Assembly (NCBI GenBank): GCA_016584305.1
Contig: JACEEZ010026182.1
Location: 99,632 to 163,631 of the forward strand
Length of the DNA stretch: 64,000 nucleotides
Direction of reading: 5' to 3'
DNA from: Chionoecetes opilio
Taxonomy: Eukaryota; Arthropoda; Malacostraca; Decapoda; Majidae
Shown in pieces: positions 21,556 through 32,522 of the stretch. The notes under the pieces were generated by a model that was not told where the DNA came from, searched no databases, and saw only the letters and a program-made list of their open reading frames with translations. Numbering within the stretch: position 1 is the stretch's first letter; each line of letters begins with the position of its first letter. A program made the position numbers and the translations under genes.

Positions 21556-21789
21556 TACAGGGAGGTCCCGTTATACGAGCATTCAATATACGAGAATCTG
21601 ATGATACGAGATGTGTAAATTAGGGTCTATATTCAATATACGAGATCGAAAATCCAATGTTACGACATTCAAACTGGGGTGAGTAAAATTACCAAGTTAT
21701 TTACTAAAGTAAATTACAAGTTATTTACTAATTATAAAGTATTAGACTATAGATTTACCTAAAGGTTGTACGATAATCAATCTGAAAAT

Positions 21790-21977
21790 NNNNNNNNNNN
21801 NNNNNNNNNNNNNNNNNNNNNNNNNNNNNNNNNNNNNNNNNNNNNNNNNNNNNNNNNNNNNNNNNNNNNNNNNNNNNNNNNNNNNNNNNNNNNNNNNNNN
21901 NNNNNNNNNNNNNNNNNNNNNNNNNNNNNNNNNNNNNNNNNNNNNNNNNNNNNNNNNNNNNNNNNNNNNNNNNNNNN
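21790..21977. other. Assembly gap (N run)
   Basis: 188 undetermined bases inside element B. Confidence 1.
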
Positions 21978-22029
21978 ATGATATAAATTTCTGGGCTCAG
22001 TACGACAATAGGCTCTACACAAAAATACA

Positions 22030-23060
22030 ACAACCATGGGGGAGAGCCAGCAACGAGGTTAGTATGCCAGCATACCTGCTCTCGCATACCTAGCATACTA
22101 CTTCCCTAAGAAGGAAGCTGCAAAGCAGATTGAAGCGCCCTCGATATGGTCATAAACAGTAGGAAGGTTGTGACTGGCTAAGCGTCATCGGTCCACAGCC
22201 AATGACAAACAGTTTTTAAAACTTCTCGACCAATACAAGCAGCATACCTATTCCAGCAAGAAATGCATGCCAGACTGGCCTCTTCGCCTTTGTCACCGTC
22301 ATCTAAAATTACAATTCGGTTTATTTTGAAGCTTGCGTGTATTTAAGTGTTTAGTTTAATGTGTATCAGATAGTAAGATATATAAGTAAGGAGCCTGGGT
22401 TGCTAGTGTATGTGTAGAAGGTGTGATGTGTTTTAAAATGGTGAATATTTGTGATATGGGTCGTTGCTGTCGCCCCCCTGGCAAGTATTTTCCTCCGTCA
22501 CTCTCTGCCCCGCCAGCTCGGCCAACAGTCACCTCATCAGAACATCATTAAATCACCCTATTTAAGTGACACACGTGCTCCATTGATTTAGATAATGAAC
22601 GTGGATATAACATCTCACTATATCACTAGTTAATAATAACGAGTGACAAGAACAGTTTAAGCCTGCCAAACCTACCTTGGCGGAGAGGTCGGTCGGCCTG
22701 ACCACTGTCCGCCGCCCTCGTCAAAAAACCACTGCCCCCCTCCGCCGCCTCTCTCAACCACGTCATCCGCCTCACCTGTCCTTCCTGAAGAGAAGTCAGC
22801 TCCTAGCCTGGATAGCACCATAGATATACCAGTGATCATAGATTCCTCAAAGGTCTCGCTTTCTACAAATAATTACCATGGAGATCTCCGCTGCGGCGAC
22901 ATCGCTGCCGCCCGCACAACCAACCCCCGTTATCAGCTGTATAATATGTGCTTCCTGAAGAAGTCAGGTCAGCGCTCCCACGCATGTGATAGCACCATAG
23001 GATATCACCAGGGATCATAGGATTCCTCAAGGGGTTCTCGCACCCCTACTAAATATTACC
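22030..23060 (-). repeat. Element B core, inverted copy
   Basis: Reverse-complement match to 24880-25600, for example CACCATAGGATATCACCAGG and GGATTCCTCAAGGGGTTCTC near 22995-23043. It contains GC-rich coding-like stretches (22700-22930) but no continuous frame. Confidence 0.65.
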
Positions 23061-23107
23061 AAATTTTATGATAGCTTGAAAAACATTTTTTTTTTTTTTT
23101 CTTTTTA

Positions 23108-24478
23108 CACTACCCTCCCGAGTTTCATGCTATGCGAGTTTCGCGATCCTCGAGTTTCGCGCTGAGTCCTAAATTCTTATCATCCCGACTTTCGCGCATT
23201 ATATCCCCGAGTTTCGCTTTTTTTTTTTTTTTTTTTTTTTTTTGGTGTGTGTGTGTGTGTGCCTACAGCGCCGTTAGGCAGTGACCTCCAGGAGTGGGAT
23301 GGTAGGCCCTGGAGATTAACTTGAGGGCTGTGATGGTTGGCCCTCGCCCGTGGTGGCGCAGACAGAATTTCCATAGTGACGCCTGTGATTAGAGGCTCAT
23401 GCCGCCCCCTGTATCCTCCGATGCACTCGCAATCGAAGGTAGAGCTAATGGGCAGCATGTGGGTGTTCTTAGGCCACTCAACAGTGCAGAGAAAGATTTT
23501 AAATGGATTTTACAGCCCTCATCAAGGATCGAACTCGGATCACCGCGAATGCCACTCGGAAACTTCTTCTTCTTCTTGTGACCTTTTCTGCTTAGTATCA
23601 CTTTGTAGGTTGTCTGTCAAGTTCGTGTTCGAGCTCGACATAAATCTTGACGCTAACCACTCTGCTACCGCCTCCCATAAGAGACGTACGGGACACATCT
23701 TCCTTCCTTCCTGCTTAGTATAGTATTATAATAGGCTTAGTATAGCCGTATGTAGTTTTGCTTTGTTTTTTTCCATTTGTTTGTGTTTTTCTCTACAGGA
23801 ACAGCCGGTGTCGCATAAGATAGGTAACACCTCGAAATAAGTAGCACCTTGCCTTACTATTTACCACAAAATACTCCTTTATAAGTGATTAACCATGACG
23901 TGTGTGGTACTGTGGTTTCTGGAGGTACTGGAGGAAACAGGAGAGAAGAGAGAAAGGCATTGTGACAGTGTTATTGTCGTATAACACTGTCACACAACCA
24001 TCAGCTGACAAGATATGTGTCAGGCTCACTCACAGACCAAAACAGCATCCGCTGGGTGACTCCCAACTCAAGCTCAATCTCAAGCTCCTCTCCTCCTTCC
24101 TCTTCTCTACGTAGTGTTGGCCGAAGCCACCACCCCAGGAAGCGGGTTACAAACCCTAGGCTAACACCCAGTACCCATTCACTGCTGGGTGGACAGGGGC
24201 TTGGGGCATTTTCAGGATATTTTTTGGGGGAAAAAGTGAGTCTTATAAGCTGTAAAATACGGTAGGTACACAGCCCTCAAGTTAACCTCCAGGGCCTACC
24301 ATCCCACCCTTGGAGGTCACTGCCTAACGGCGCTGTAGGCACCCACCCACCCACCCCCCCCCAAAAAAACGGACTAAATAAGCATTTTTACATGGTTTAT
24401 AATACCCGAGTTTCGCGATCCGCGAGTTTCGCGCTATGCCTCCGGAAGAAAGCAAGCGTGAAACTCGGGAGGGTAGTG
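23108..24478 (+). mobile_element. Element A, copy 3 (complete)
   Basis: 1371 bp, TA at 23106-23107 and 24479-24480, same internal order as copy 2. It is inserted in the T-tract of element B just before ATTG(A/T)TGGGG; uninterrupted versions are at 20195-20225 and 25780-25800. The right-hand tandem tract here is a short (CACC)n (24338-24360) instead of the 555-bp block of copy 1. Confidence 0.9.
23261..23676 (-). mobile_element. SINE1 inside element A copy 3
   Basis: Head at 23676, box B GAGTTCGATCC at about 23535-23525, inserted SINE2-tail module at 23562-23640, tail at 23261 next to GT repeats and a T-tract. Confidence 0.8.
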
Positions 24479-24834
24479 TAATTGTTGGGGTCCTGGAACC
24501 AAACCTATATTTTAGCATTAGTTATGTGTTTCGTTATACGAGATTTCGCTTTACGAGTATGCCAGGTGGAACCTAACTGCTCGTATCTTCGGGACCTCCC
24601 TGTATATGATTTTACCTAAGGTTGTACGATAATCAATCTGAAAATAACGTGCAGACTGGCCAACGACTGCTCGAGACTGGTATTAGCAGAGGTAGGAAGT
24701 CTCCAGGCTCGCTTATTATTGTTTGGTATGCTATGAAATATCATTTCTCTAGGTGAATGTAGACATATGATTGCATTTGGATGGATATCATTCATATATA
24801 TGAGTAAAGAGATGAAATATAAGCAAGGGACTCA

Positions 24835-25640
24835 TCCACGTCTGGCAGCGCTGCCTTTGGCAGCAGCAGCAGCAGCATGATGAAGCCCGTGAGGTGGATA
24901 TCAACACCATTAGACCAAGGGAGATAGATGTCTTTGGTAATATTTAGTAGGGGAGCGAGAACCCCTTGAGGAATCCTATGATCCCTAGTGATATCCTATG
25001 GTGCTATCACAGGCGTGGGAGCTGACTGTCTTCAGAAGGCACAGGTGAGGCGGATGACGGCGGGTTTTTAACTCAAAAGTTTTGAGTGGGCGGGGCCCGC
25101 TGGAGCCGCCACCGTCCTCCGCCACGGTAGGTTGAGCAGGATTAAACGTCTTATTACTCGTTATTATACAACTTAGTGATTATGGTGAGATGTTATATAC
25201 ACTGTCATTATCTATATCATGTAGCCCGTGTTTCACCTTAAAAAAGGGTGATTTAAAGATGTTATGATGGAGGTGACTGCTGGCGGGGCAGTGAGTGACG
25301 GAGAAATTCTTGCGCCGGGCCTCCCCATATCACAAATATTCACTATTTCAACCCACATACACACCTTCTAACCACCAAAACACTAGCAACACAGGCTCCT
25401 TACTTATATATCTCACTATCTGATACATTAAACTCCTTAAAATGCAAGCATTCCAAATAAAACGAGAATTAGTTTGAGATGACGGGGACAGAAGGCGGAG
25501 AGAGGCAGTCTGGCATGCCATTCTTGCCTGGAAATATGTCTCACTGACTTGTGATTGGTCGAGAAGTTTTAAAAACAGTTTATCATTGGCTGGTGACTGA
25601 TGATGAGCTTGATGACACCATTTATGTTTTATGTTTAATT
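24835..25640 (+). repeat. Element B core (long subfamily)
   Basis: Contains the (CAG)n block, CCTATGGTGCTATCACAGGC and GGTCGAGAAGTTTTAAAAAC, collinear with 29340-30060. Confidence 0.75.
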
Positions 25641-25911
25641 AATGTGCAGTTGTTATTTTGTGTGCTATTTTCTCTTTCAGAATGGTTTTTCTACAGAATA
25701 GGTAGTACAGTGTGGGTAATATAGACGCTGTGTGTTTGTTGTGTTTGCTATAGTTTATTTTAGCTTGAAAAACATGTCTTTTTTTTTAATTGATGGGGCC
25801 CTGGAACCAAACCTATATTTTACCATTAGTTATGTGTTTCGTTATACGAGATTTCGCTTTACGAGTATGCCAGGTGGAACTAAACTGCTCGTATCTTTGG
25901 GACCTCCCTGT

Positions 25912-26128
25912 ACTTATGAAGTACTACAACATTCGTCTTGGAAGACGCATGAGTATTTTTCAGGGTATTTTGGGGGGGAAAATGTTAATCTTATAAGCCG
26001 TAAAATACGATACTACACCTCGCACCTGAATAAATTTAGTCAGTGTTTTCAATACCCGAGTTTCGCGATCCTCGAGTTTAGCGCTATGCCTTCGGAAGAA
26101 AGCAAGCGCGAAACTCGGGGGGGTACTG
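25912..26128. repeat. Repeat D, copy 2, right part
   Basis: Continues repeat D after element B, from CTTATGAAGTACTACAACAT to GCGAAACTCGGGGGGGTACTG, followed by TA. The end resembles the terminus of element A, suggesting D is a related TIR family. Confidence 0.7.
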
Positions 26129-26130
26129 TA

Positions 26131-26545
26131 GTTGTATTTACCTTGTTGTGTTTTACAGGGCCTGAACTACACTCATGTGGTCCCGTCTCCGTATCTACAT
26201 TTATTCATCTTTCTTTCAACTGGTGTACATTCTTTGCTGATATCACCTCCTCATTTAGTCCATTCCAAACTTCTACATTTCTATGAGGGAAGCTGTACTT
26301 CTTTATGATGTTCAGGCATCTCCCTTTTCCTATTTTTTTTGTATGTCCTCTTGTGTATCGACATTCTCTTTTCTTCCGAGTCAGTAATCTCTCATTGTCT
26401 GTTTCTTCCATCTTAGTTATCAGTTTAAAAATTGTTATTAAGTCTCCTCTTTCTCTTCTCTGCTCAAGTGTTGGTAACTTTATCTCCTTCAACCTTTCCT
26501 CATAATAAAGTTCTTCTAGCTCTGTTACCATCTTTGTTGCCATTC
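26131..26545 (-). pseudogene. CR1/L2-like LINE, 3' end
   Basis: The minus strand reads MATKMVTELEELYYEERLKE, TLEQRRERGDLITIFKLITK, then RGHTKKIGKGRC and FPHRNVEVWNGLNEEVISAK. This is the standard C-terminal region downstream of RT in CR1/L2-type LINEs (ATK … YEERL … LEQRR RGD … WN LP EE). The 3' untranslated part ends in AAGGTAAATACAAC. The same 3' end is found at 39685-39860. The copy is 5' truncated. Confidence 0.8.
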
Positions 26546-26562
26546 TGTGCCATTTGTGCCAT

Positions 26563-26640
26563 CACAGGAACTACCACGTGTAGGCCTCGCGGCCTCTTGT
26601 AGCTTCCTTATTTTCTTATGTTCTTATGTTCTTATTTTCT
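26563..26640 (-). repeat. Short dispersed repeat
   Basis: CCACGTGTAGGCCTCGCGGC … TATGTTCTTATGTTCTTA; the reverse complement recurs at 42443-42500. It follows the upstream boundary of the LINE fragment. Confidence 0.7.
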
Positions 26641-27070
26641 ATGTGAGGGCCTTATTTCTGTAACAGCATAAGCGCCACTGGACAAGTTTTGAGAAAAACA
26701 GTGTCAAAGTTTTTCACCTTTTTCTCATCAACTAATAAACTTACGAAGGCCGGGTTTGTTATATTTGATAGCCTTGGCCTTTAGAATTTTTCATCTCTTA
26801 AAATGATAACTTTTGTTGTGCCAGAAAATGAAGCATCAAAAAATATCCCAAACCCCCCCCCACTTGCTTTTACAAATATTTTTTTTAAATTCTTTACATT
26901 ACTGTTATATTTCCCACATTAAACATGTAGATCACTGTAAATCAAATAACATCACAACATGAGATAGCCCAGGGCAACGTTGGGTCGACATAGCAGTCTC
27001 AGAATGCCAGCTCTGATTGAGTACAGATGTCATAATGCATCACACATCGCCAGTCTCACCACTACCAATG
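26641..27070. other. Unassigned sequence
   Basis: No gene, RNA or repeat family recognised. Confidence 0.5.
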
Positions 27071-27072
27071 TA

Positions 27073-27183
27073 CACTACCCTCCCGAGTTTCATGCCATGC
27101 GAGTTTCGCGATCCTCGAGTTTCGCGCTGAGTCCTAAATTCTTACCACCCCGACTTTCGCGCATTATATCCCCGAGTTTCGCG

Positions 27184-27214
<31 letters not shown>

Positions 27215-27967
27215 GTGTGTGCGTGCCTGCAGCGCCGTTAGGCAGTGACCTCCAGGAGTGGGATGGTAGGCCCTGGAGGTTAACTTGAGGGCTGTGATGG
27301 TTGGCCCTTTTGGCGCCCGTGGTGGCGCAGACAGAATTTCTATAGTGACGCCTGTGATTAGAGGCTCATGACGCCCCCTGTGTCCTCCGCTGCACTCGCA
27401 ATCGAAGGTAGAGTTAATGGACAGCGTGTGGGTGTTCTTAGGCCACTCAACAGTGCAGAGAAAGATTTTAAGTGGATTTTACAGCCCTCATCAAGGATCG
27501 AACTCGGATCACCGGGAACGCCACTCAGAGACTTCTTCTTCTTGTGAACCTTTCTGCTTAGTATCACTTTGTAGGTCGTCTGTCAAGCTCGTGCTTGACA
27601 TATATCTTGACGCTAACCACTCTGCTACCGCCTCCCATAAGAGACGAACGGGACATGTCTTCCTTCCTTCCTGCTTAGTATAGTATTATAATAGGCTTAC
27701 TATAGCTTGTAGTTTTGCTTTGTTTTTTTCCATTTGTTTGTTTTTCTCTACAGGAGCAGCCGGTGTCGCATAAGATAGGTAACACCTCGAAGTAAGTAGC
27801 ACCTTACCTTACACCCCCGCCGTTCCTTACTATTTACCACAAAATACTCCTTTATAAGTGATTAACCATGACGTGTGTGGTACTGTGGTTTCTGGAGGAG
27901 ACAGGAGATAAGAGAGGAAGGCATTGTGACAGTGTTATTGCGTATAACCTGTCACACAACATCAGCA
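27073..27967 (+). mobile_element. Element A, copy 4, right-truncated
   Basis: Left end CACTACCCTCCCGAGTTTC preceded by TA. It contains a minus-strand SINE1 (27224-27636) and the shared core, and stops matching after CACACAACATCAGC. The right terminus is missing. Confidence 0.85.
27224..27636 (-). mobile_element. SINE1 inside element A copy 4
   Basis: Same split-box structure as in the other A copies, with a shortened hairpin (TGTCAAGCTCGTGCTTGACA). Confidence 0.8.
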
Positions 27968-28367
27968 AATTGAAGCCATGCCAAAATGTTGNGATTGTAG
28001 ACAAGTGGAAGAAGTAGTAGATTGGGACCCTATGCAGAAGAAGAGATAGACCACAAAAAGATTGAAATCACAGACAGCAACCGAAGAAATCCTGGGAGAG
28101 CCTTCAGGCTAGGTCAACTGTTGATTTAAGAGATGTGTATGTAAATAAAGCGATGAATGAAGAACAAGGAAAAGTTAAAGGAAATGCAAGAGGAAGTAAA
28201 GCAGAGAAATGAAGAAAGAACGAATGAAGAGAAAAAAAAATTTGGAGGGTACTAAACGAGAGGGTGAGAAAGTGTTATATAAAGATAAAAGACTAAAGAA
28301 AAATGGGGTAAGGAAAAATGATGTACATAAAGGATTGTAAGTGATGTACACAAACATAGATGGGATA

Positions 28368-28828
28368 CAGGTTGAAGTTCCCAAACTCGGCATCCCAAGA
28401 CTCGGCAACACCCAAAACTCGGCTATGGTTCCAGATTTTCCAAAACACGGCAGGAAACCCAAAACCCGGCGCGTAGTTGCCGGGTCAGCCGCTAGGTGCC
28501 ACCACACTAGGCCGCTTGGTTTCTCCCGCCGATTTGTTTGTTGTTATTGTTCAGTGGTGTTGTGACTGTAGAGTTGTGTACACTGTTATTTTGTGTACTT
28601 CTACAGGTCTGTTATTGGTATTATGGCTCCCAAACGTCCAGGAACACCTACTGGTGGAAGTGAAAAGAAAAGGAAGAACAATAGTGTTAACTATTTCTGA
28701 GAAAATTGACCTTTTGAATTTTGCATGCTTTTTTTTCCCTTAATATATCTACGTTCTAAAAGTCGGAAAATTCCATTACTCGGCTCGGCGCTGGTCCCGA
28801 GGTTGCCGAGTTTGGGAACTTCAACCTG
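28368..28828. mobile_element. Element I: 461-bp Tigger/pogo-like deletion derivative
   Basis: A 25-bp perfect terminal inverted repeat starting CAGGTTGAAGTTCCC, with TA at 28366-28367 and 28829-28830. Inside, at 28624-28733, a plus-strand fragment MAPKRPGTPTGGSEKKRK and, in another frame, VLTISEKIDLLNF is the N-terminus of a CENP-B/pogo-type transposase. The element sits in the LINE endonuclease frame. Confidence 0.85.
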
Positions 28829-28868
28829 TAATACCAAGAAGGCTGGAACTAAGTGATTATTTATTAAA

Positions 28869-30215
28869 ATAATCGTCCAGACCCATTTCTTCTTTGCATA
28901 ATTATGTTAAATATTCATTCAAAATACAGGGAGGTCCCGTTATACGAGCATTCGATATACGAGAATCCGATGATACGAGATGTGTAAATTAGGGTCTATT
29001 TTCAATATACGAGATCGAAAATCCAATGTTACGACATTCAAACTGGGGTGAGTAAAATTACCAAGTTATTTACTAAAGTAAATTACAAGTTATTTACTAA
29101 AATCATAGTGTCATTTACTGACTATATGATTTTACCTAAGGTTGTACGATAATCAATCTGAAAATAACGTGCAGACTGGCCAACGACTGCTCGAGACTGG
29201 TATTAGCAGAGGTAGGAAGTCTCCAGGCTCGCTTATTATTGTTTGGTATGCTATGAAATATCATTTCTCTATGTGAATGTAACATTATGGGCATTTGGAT
29301 GGATATCATTCATATAAGGAAAAGAGAAATAAAAGCTAGACTCATCCACTTGGCGGGCTTTGGCCAGCAGCAGCAGCATGATGAAGCCCGTGAGTGGATA
29401 CACACCACTAACCAGGCAGTAGATGTTTTTGGTAATATTTAGTAGGAGCGAAACCCCTTGATGAATCCTATGATCCCTGTGGATATCCTATGGTGCTATC
29501 CAGGCGTGGGAGCTGACTGTCTTCTTCAGAAGGCACAGGTGAGCATGACGGCGGGTTTTTACTCAAAAGTTTTTAAAGTGGCAGTGCGCTGGAGCCGCCA
29601 CCTCCTCCGCCATTGTGGGTTGGGCAGGATTAAACGTCTTATTACCCCGTTATATACAACTTAGTGATATGGTTAGATGTTATATAACACGTGCATTAGC
29701 TAAATCAATGTAGCACCGTGTGTCACTTAATAAGGTGATTTAAAGATGTTATATGAGTGACTGCTGGGGCGTGATGACGTAAAATCTGCCGCGGTCCCAC
29801 CGCCCAACACATATCCTATTTCAAACCACATACACACCTTCTACCCCAAAACTAGCACACAGGCTCTTTACTTATATTCTTACTATCTGATACATTAAAC
29901 TCCTTAAACGCAAGCATTCCGAAAAAACGAGATTAGTTTGGGATGACGGGGACAGAGGCGGAGAGCAGTCTGGCTGCCATTCTTGCCCGGAAAAAATGTC
30001 TCGCTGACTTGTGATTGTCGAGAAGTTTTAAACATTTGTCATTGGCTGATACTGATGATGAGCTTGATGACATGCTTTATGTTTTATTTAATTATGTGCA
30101 GTTATGTATTTTGTTTGCTATTTTCTCTTTCAAGGCTTTCTACAGAATAATACAGTGGTGGTATTTATACCTGTTGTTTTTTGTTTTTGCTATAGTTTTT
30201 TAGCTTGAAAACATG

Positions 30216-30256
<41 letters not shown>

Positions 30257-30969
30257 TGATGGGGTCCTGGAACCAAACCTATATTTTACCATTAGTTTAT
30301 GTGTTTCGTTATACGAGATTTCGCTTTACGAGTATGCCAGGTGGAACCTAACTGCTCGTATCTTCGGGACCTCCCTGTACCTAATCCACAAAAAAAAATT
30401 CATTTCCACACCTTATTTCCCTAAAAACATGACTTTTGTAAAAAGCACCGGAAAAAACATCAGCCCCGTTCCAGCTGTGGAGCGAAACTTGCTGATGCGT
30501 CACGGGAGGGCGGCAATCTGCATCACACAGCTTGCCTGTCCCCGGCGCACACACCTTCTCCACACATTTATCGTGACCGTATAGGTCGGAAACGGGTGAT
30601 AAGCTCTCTGGAAAGGCACAGCTTCCTTGCTGCACCCATAAAGGATGCAAGTATATGCCATATCGCAAAAAATAAATATCAGAAACACCCAAAATTCTTC
30701 AAGTACAATATTTATTTATAATCTTACATGTATTTGTATTACCACGGGGTTGGGAGGCCACCTCAAGTGACGTTACCGAGCCGGGGTGCGTCGTCTGCAA
30801 GTTGTCAGGAGCGTTTTTGGAAGTTCGGGAAATTTACAGATTTTTATTGCGGATTATTTAAAAACGGGTGACTGGATGCAAAAGTGACAACCTATTGTTG
30901 ATATACTCGATAATGGCTATATTTTTACAGTATTAAATCAGGAATGATGAAATGGTCTGGACGATTACT
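28869..30969. mobile_element. Element K: TTAA-flanked (piggyBac-like) element with B inside
   Basis: TTAA at 28865-28868 and 30970-30973. Ends AATAATCGTCCAGACC and GGTCTGGACGATTACT form an imperfect terminal inverted repeat. Removing K and one TTAA restores the LINE reading frame across the site. Without B it is about 650 bp and non-coding. A second copy, corrupted, lies on the minus strand at 62940-63300 and is also preceded by TTAA. Confidence 0.75.
28927..30377 (+). mobile_element. Element B, complete long copy (1451 bp)
   Basis: TA at 28925-28926 and 30378-30379; ends CAGGGAGGTCCCG and CGGGACCTCCCTG. It gives the uninterrupted order of the family: left subterminal TACGAG repeats, core with CAG repeats, T-tract (30217-30253), right subterminal TACGAG repeats. 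No open frame. Confidence 0.9.
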
Positions 30970-31154
30970 TTAAATAAAGAACCAGACGTGGTGTGTCTAA
31001 AGAAATTAAATTAGTAGAAGATGACCAAGTGATGCTAAACAATATATATAACATGTGGAGAAGGGACAGAAGTGGTAAAAGAGGTGGTGGAGTTATGATA
31101 CTGATCAAATTTGGGGGGAAAGTAGAAAAGTGGAGTATGGAGAAGTAAGAGGTT

Positions 31155-31499
31155 GGGGGAGGCGGTAGCGGAGCGGTTAGAGTCTACGACTGGCGTTCTC
31201 GGGACCCAGTTCGATCCCCGAGAGACCCAAAATCTTTCTGCACCGTCGAGTGGCCTAAGAACACCCACATGCCCTACCTATGAACTCTACCTTCGACTGC
31301 GAGTGCATCGGAGGACACAGGGGGGCGGCATGAGCCTCACAGGCGTCACTATAAGAATCCTACCTGCGCCACCAACGGGCGAGGACCAACCATCAGAACC
31401 CTCAAGTGAACCTCCAGAGCGAGCCTACCATCCGAGCCCTGGGTCACCACTGCCTACAGACGCTATAGGCACAGATGTAAAAAAAAAAAAAAAAAAAAA
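31155..31499 (+). mobile_element. SINE1, simple form with normal A-B box spacing
   Basis: Box A GGTAGCGGAGCGGTTAG and box B CAGTTCGATCCCC are about 40 bp apart as in a tRNA, without the SINE2 insertion seen in the A-borne copies. The body and the GCACAGATGT-A20 tail match. It interrupts the LINE endonuclease between KWSMEK and AEIVSVE. Confidence 0.85.
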
Positions 31500-32522
31500 G
31501 GAGCTGAAATAGTGAGTGTAGAAATAGAAGTCAGAAATAGAGAAACACAGACTACAGTGGCAACCTATGTACCACCCAGAACAAATACTTGGAACAAGGA
31601 AGAACACGAGAAAGTATTAGAAGACACCTTGAAGTACTTAAACAAAATAATCAAGAGTAGTAAGAAGATACTGCTGGTTGGAAATTTAAACTGCAAGGAA
31701 GCAAAATGGGAGACATTTGAAGGAGGAAATGAAAATGCTTGGGGGATAGATTGTTGAAACTGACAATGGAAAACAAGATGACTGAATGGGTGACAGAAAA
31801 CACAAGATACAATAAAGGGGAGATGACGAACCAGCAAGACTTGACCTAGTGTTAACAAAAGGTATAGACCTAGCAAATGAGATAAATTATAGGTGTCCCA
31901 TCGGAAAGAGTGACCATGTAATCTTAGAAATGAAGACGGAAAAAGACATAAAGGAGGAAGATGAATCATACAAAAGGAGCAAAAGACTTTGGGAAAACTA
32001 ACATGGAAGAACTAAACAAATTCTTTGAAGAAATTGACTGGGAAGAAATGAAAGGAGTGAATGATGTGCAAGTGAAATATGACATTTTTCTGAGCATATA
32101 TGAGAAAGGAGTTGCAAACATGTTCCATTATATACACCAAAAGAAAAAGGAAAGAAAGAATGGTTTAATTGAAGATGTGAGAGGGCAAAGAGAATAAGGG
32201 ATGCGGCATGGAAAAGAGTGAAGAGAAATCGAACACAAAGAAATAAAGACTATAAATGAGCAAGAAATTAATATATGTGCATGATAAGAGAGGAAGAGAA
32301 GAGTTATGAGGATATCGTTGAGAAGTGTAAAGAAGAACCTGAGCTGTTTTACAGATTTATCAATGGAAGAATCAAGCATAAGGGCAAAGTAGAGAGACTG
32401 AAAAATGGAAATGAAATATATGAAGATCCAAAGATAATGAGTGAAATTTTAAATAAAACTTTCCAGCAAGTCCTGAAGGATTGGAAAATATAAATAAGGA
32501 AGGAAGAAGTATGTTAATTTGT

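Larger units (their letters stand above)
21558..25909 (+). mobile_element. Element B composite with nested A and an assembly gap
   Basis: The outer ends are CAGGGAGGTCCCG at 21558 and CGGGACCTCCCTG ending at 25909, with TA on both sides and repeat D on both flanks. Inside, another B right end occurs at 24602 followed directly by B-internal sequence. The B core is present twice in opposite orientation (22030-23060 minus, 24835-25640 plus). Element A copy 3 sits at 23108-24478. Because of the N gap, the exact relation of the two B copies is not resolved. Confidence 0.7.
27968..32520 (+). pseudogene. CR1/L2-like LINE, endonuclease region, cut by nested elements
   Basis: Remnants on the plus strand follow one LINE. 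MYTNIDG at 28345-28366 begins the APE endonuclease. After element I comes IPRRLELSDYLL (28830-28866). After element K come EPDVVCL and RRDRSGKRGGGVMIL (30980-31105). After a SINE come VSVEIEVRNRETQTTV (31512-31560), ILLVGNLNCKEAKWE (catalytic GDFN altered to GNLN), RLDLVLTKG and KSDHVILEM (31840-31930). The linker before RT (LFYRFINGRI, FQQVLKDW) ends at 32490. RT itself is missing: the next sequence is a jockey-like LINE. A large part of the interval is inserted DNA. Confidence 0.75.
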
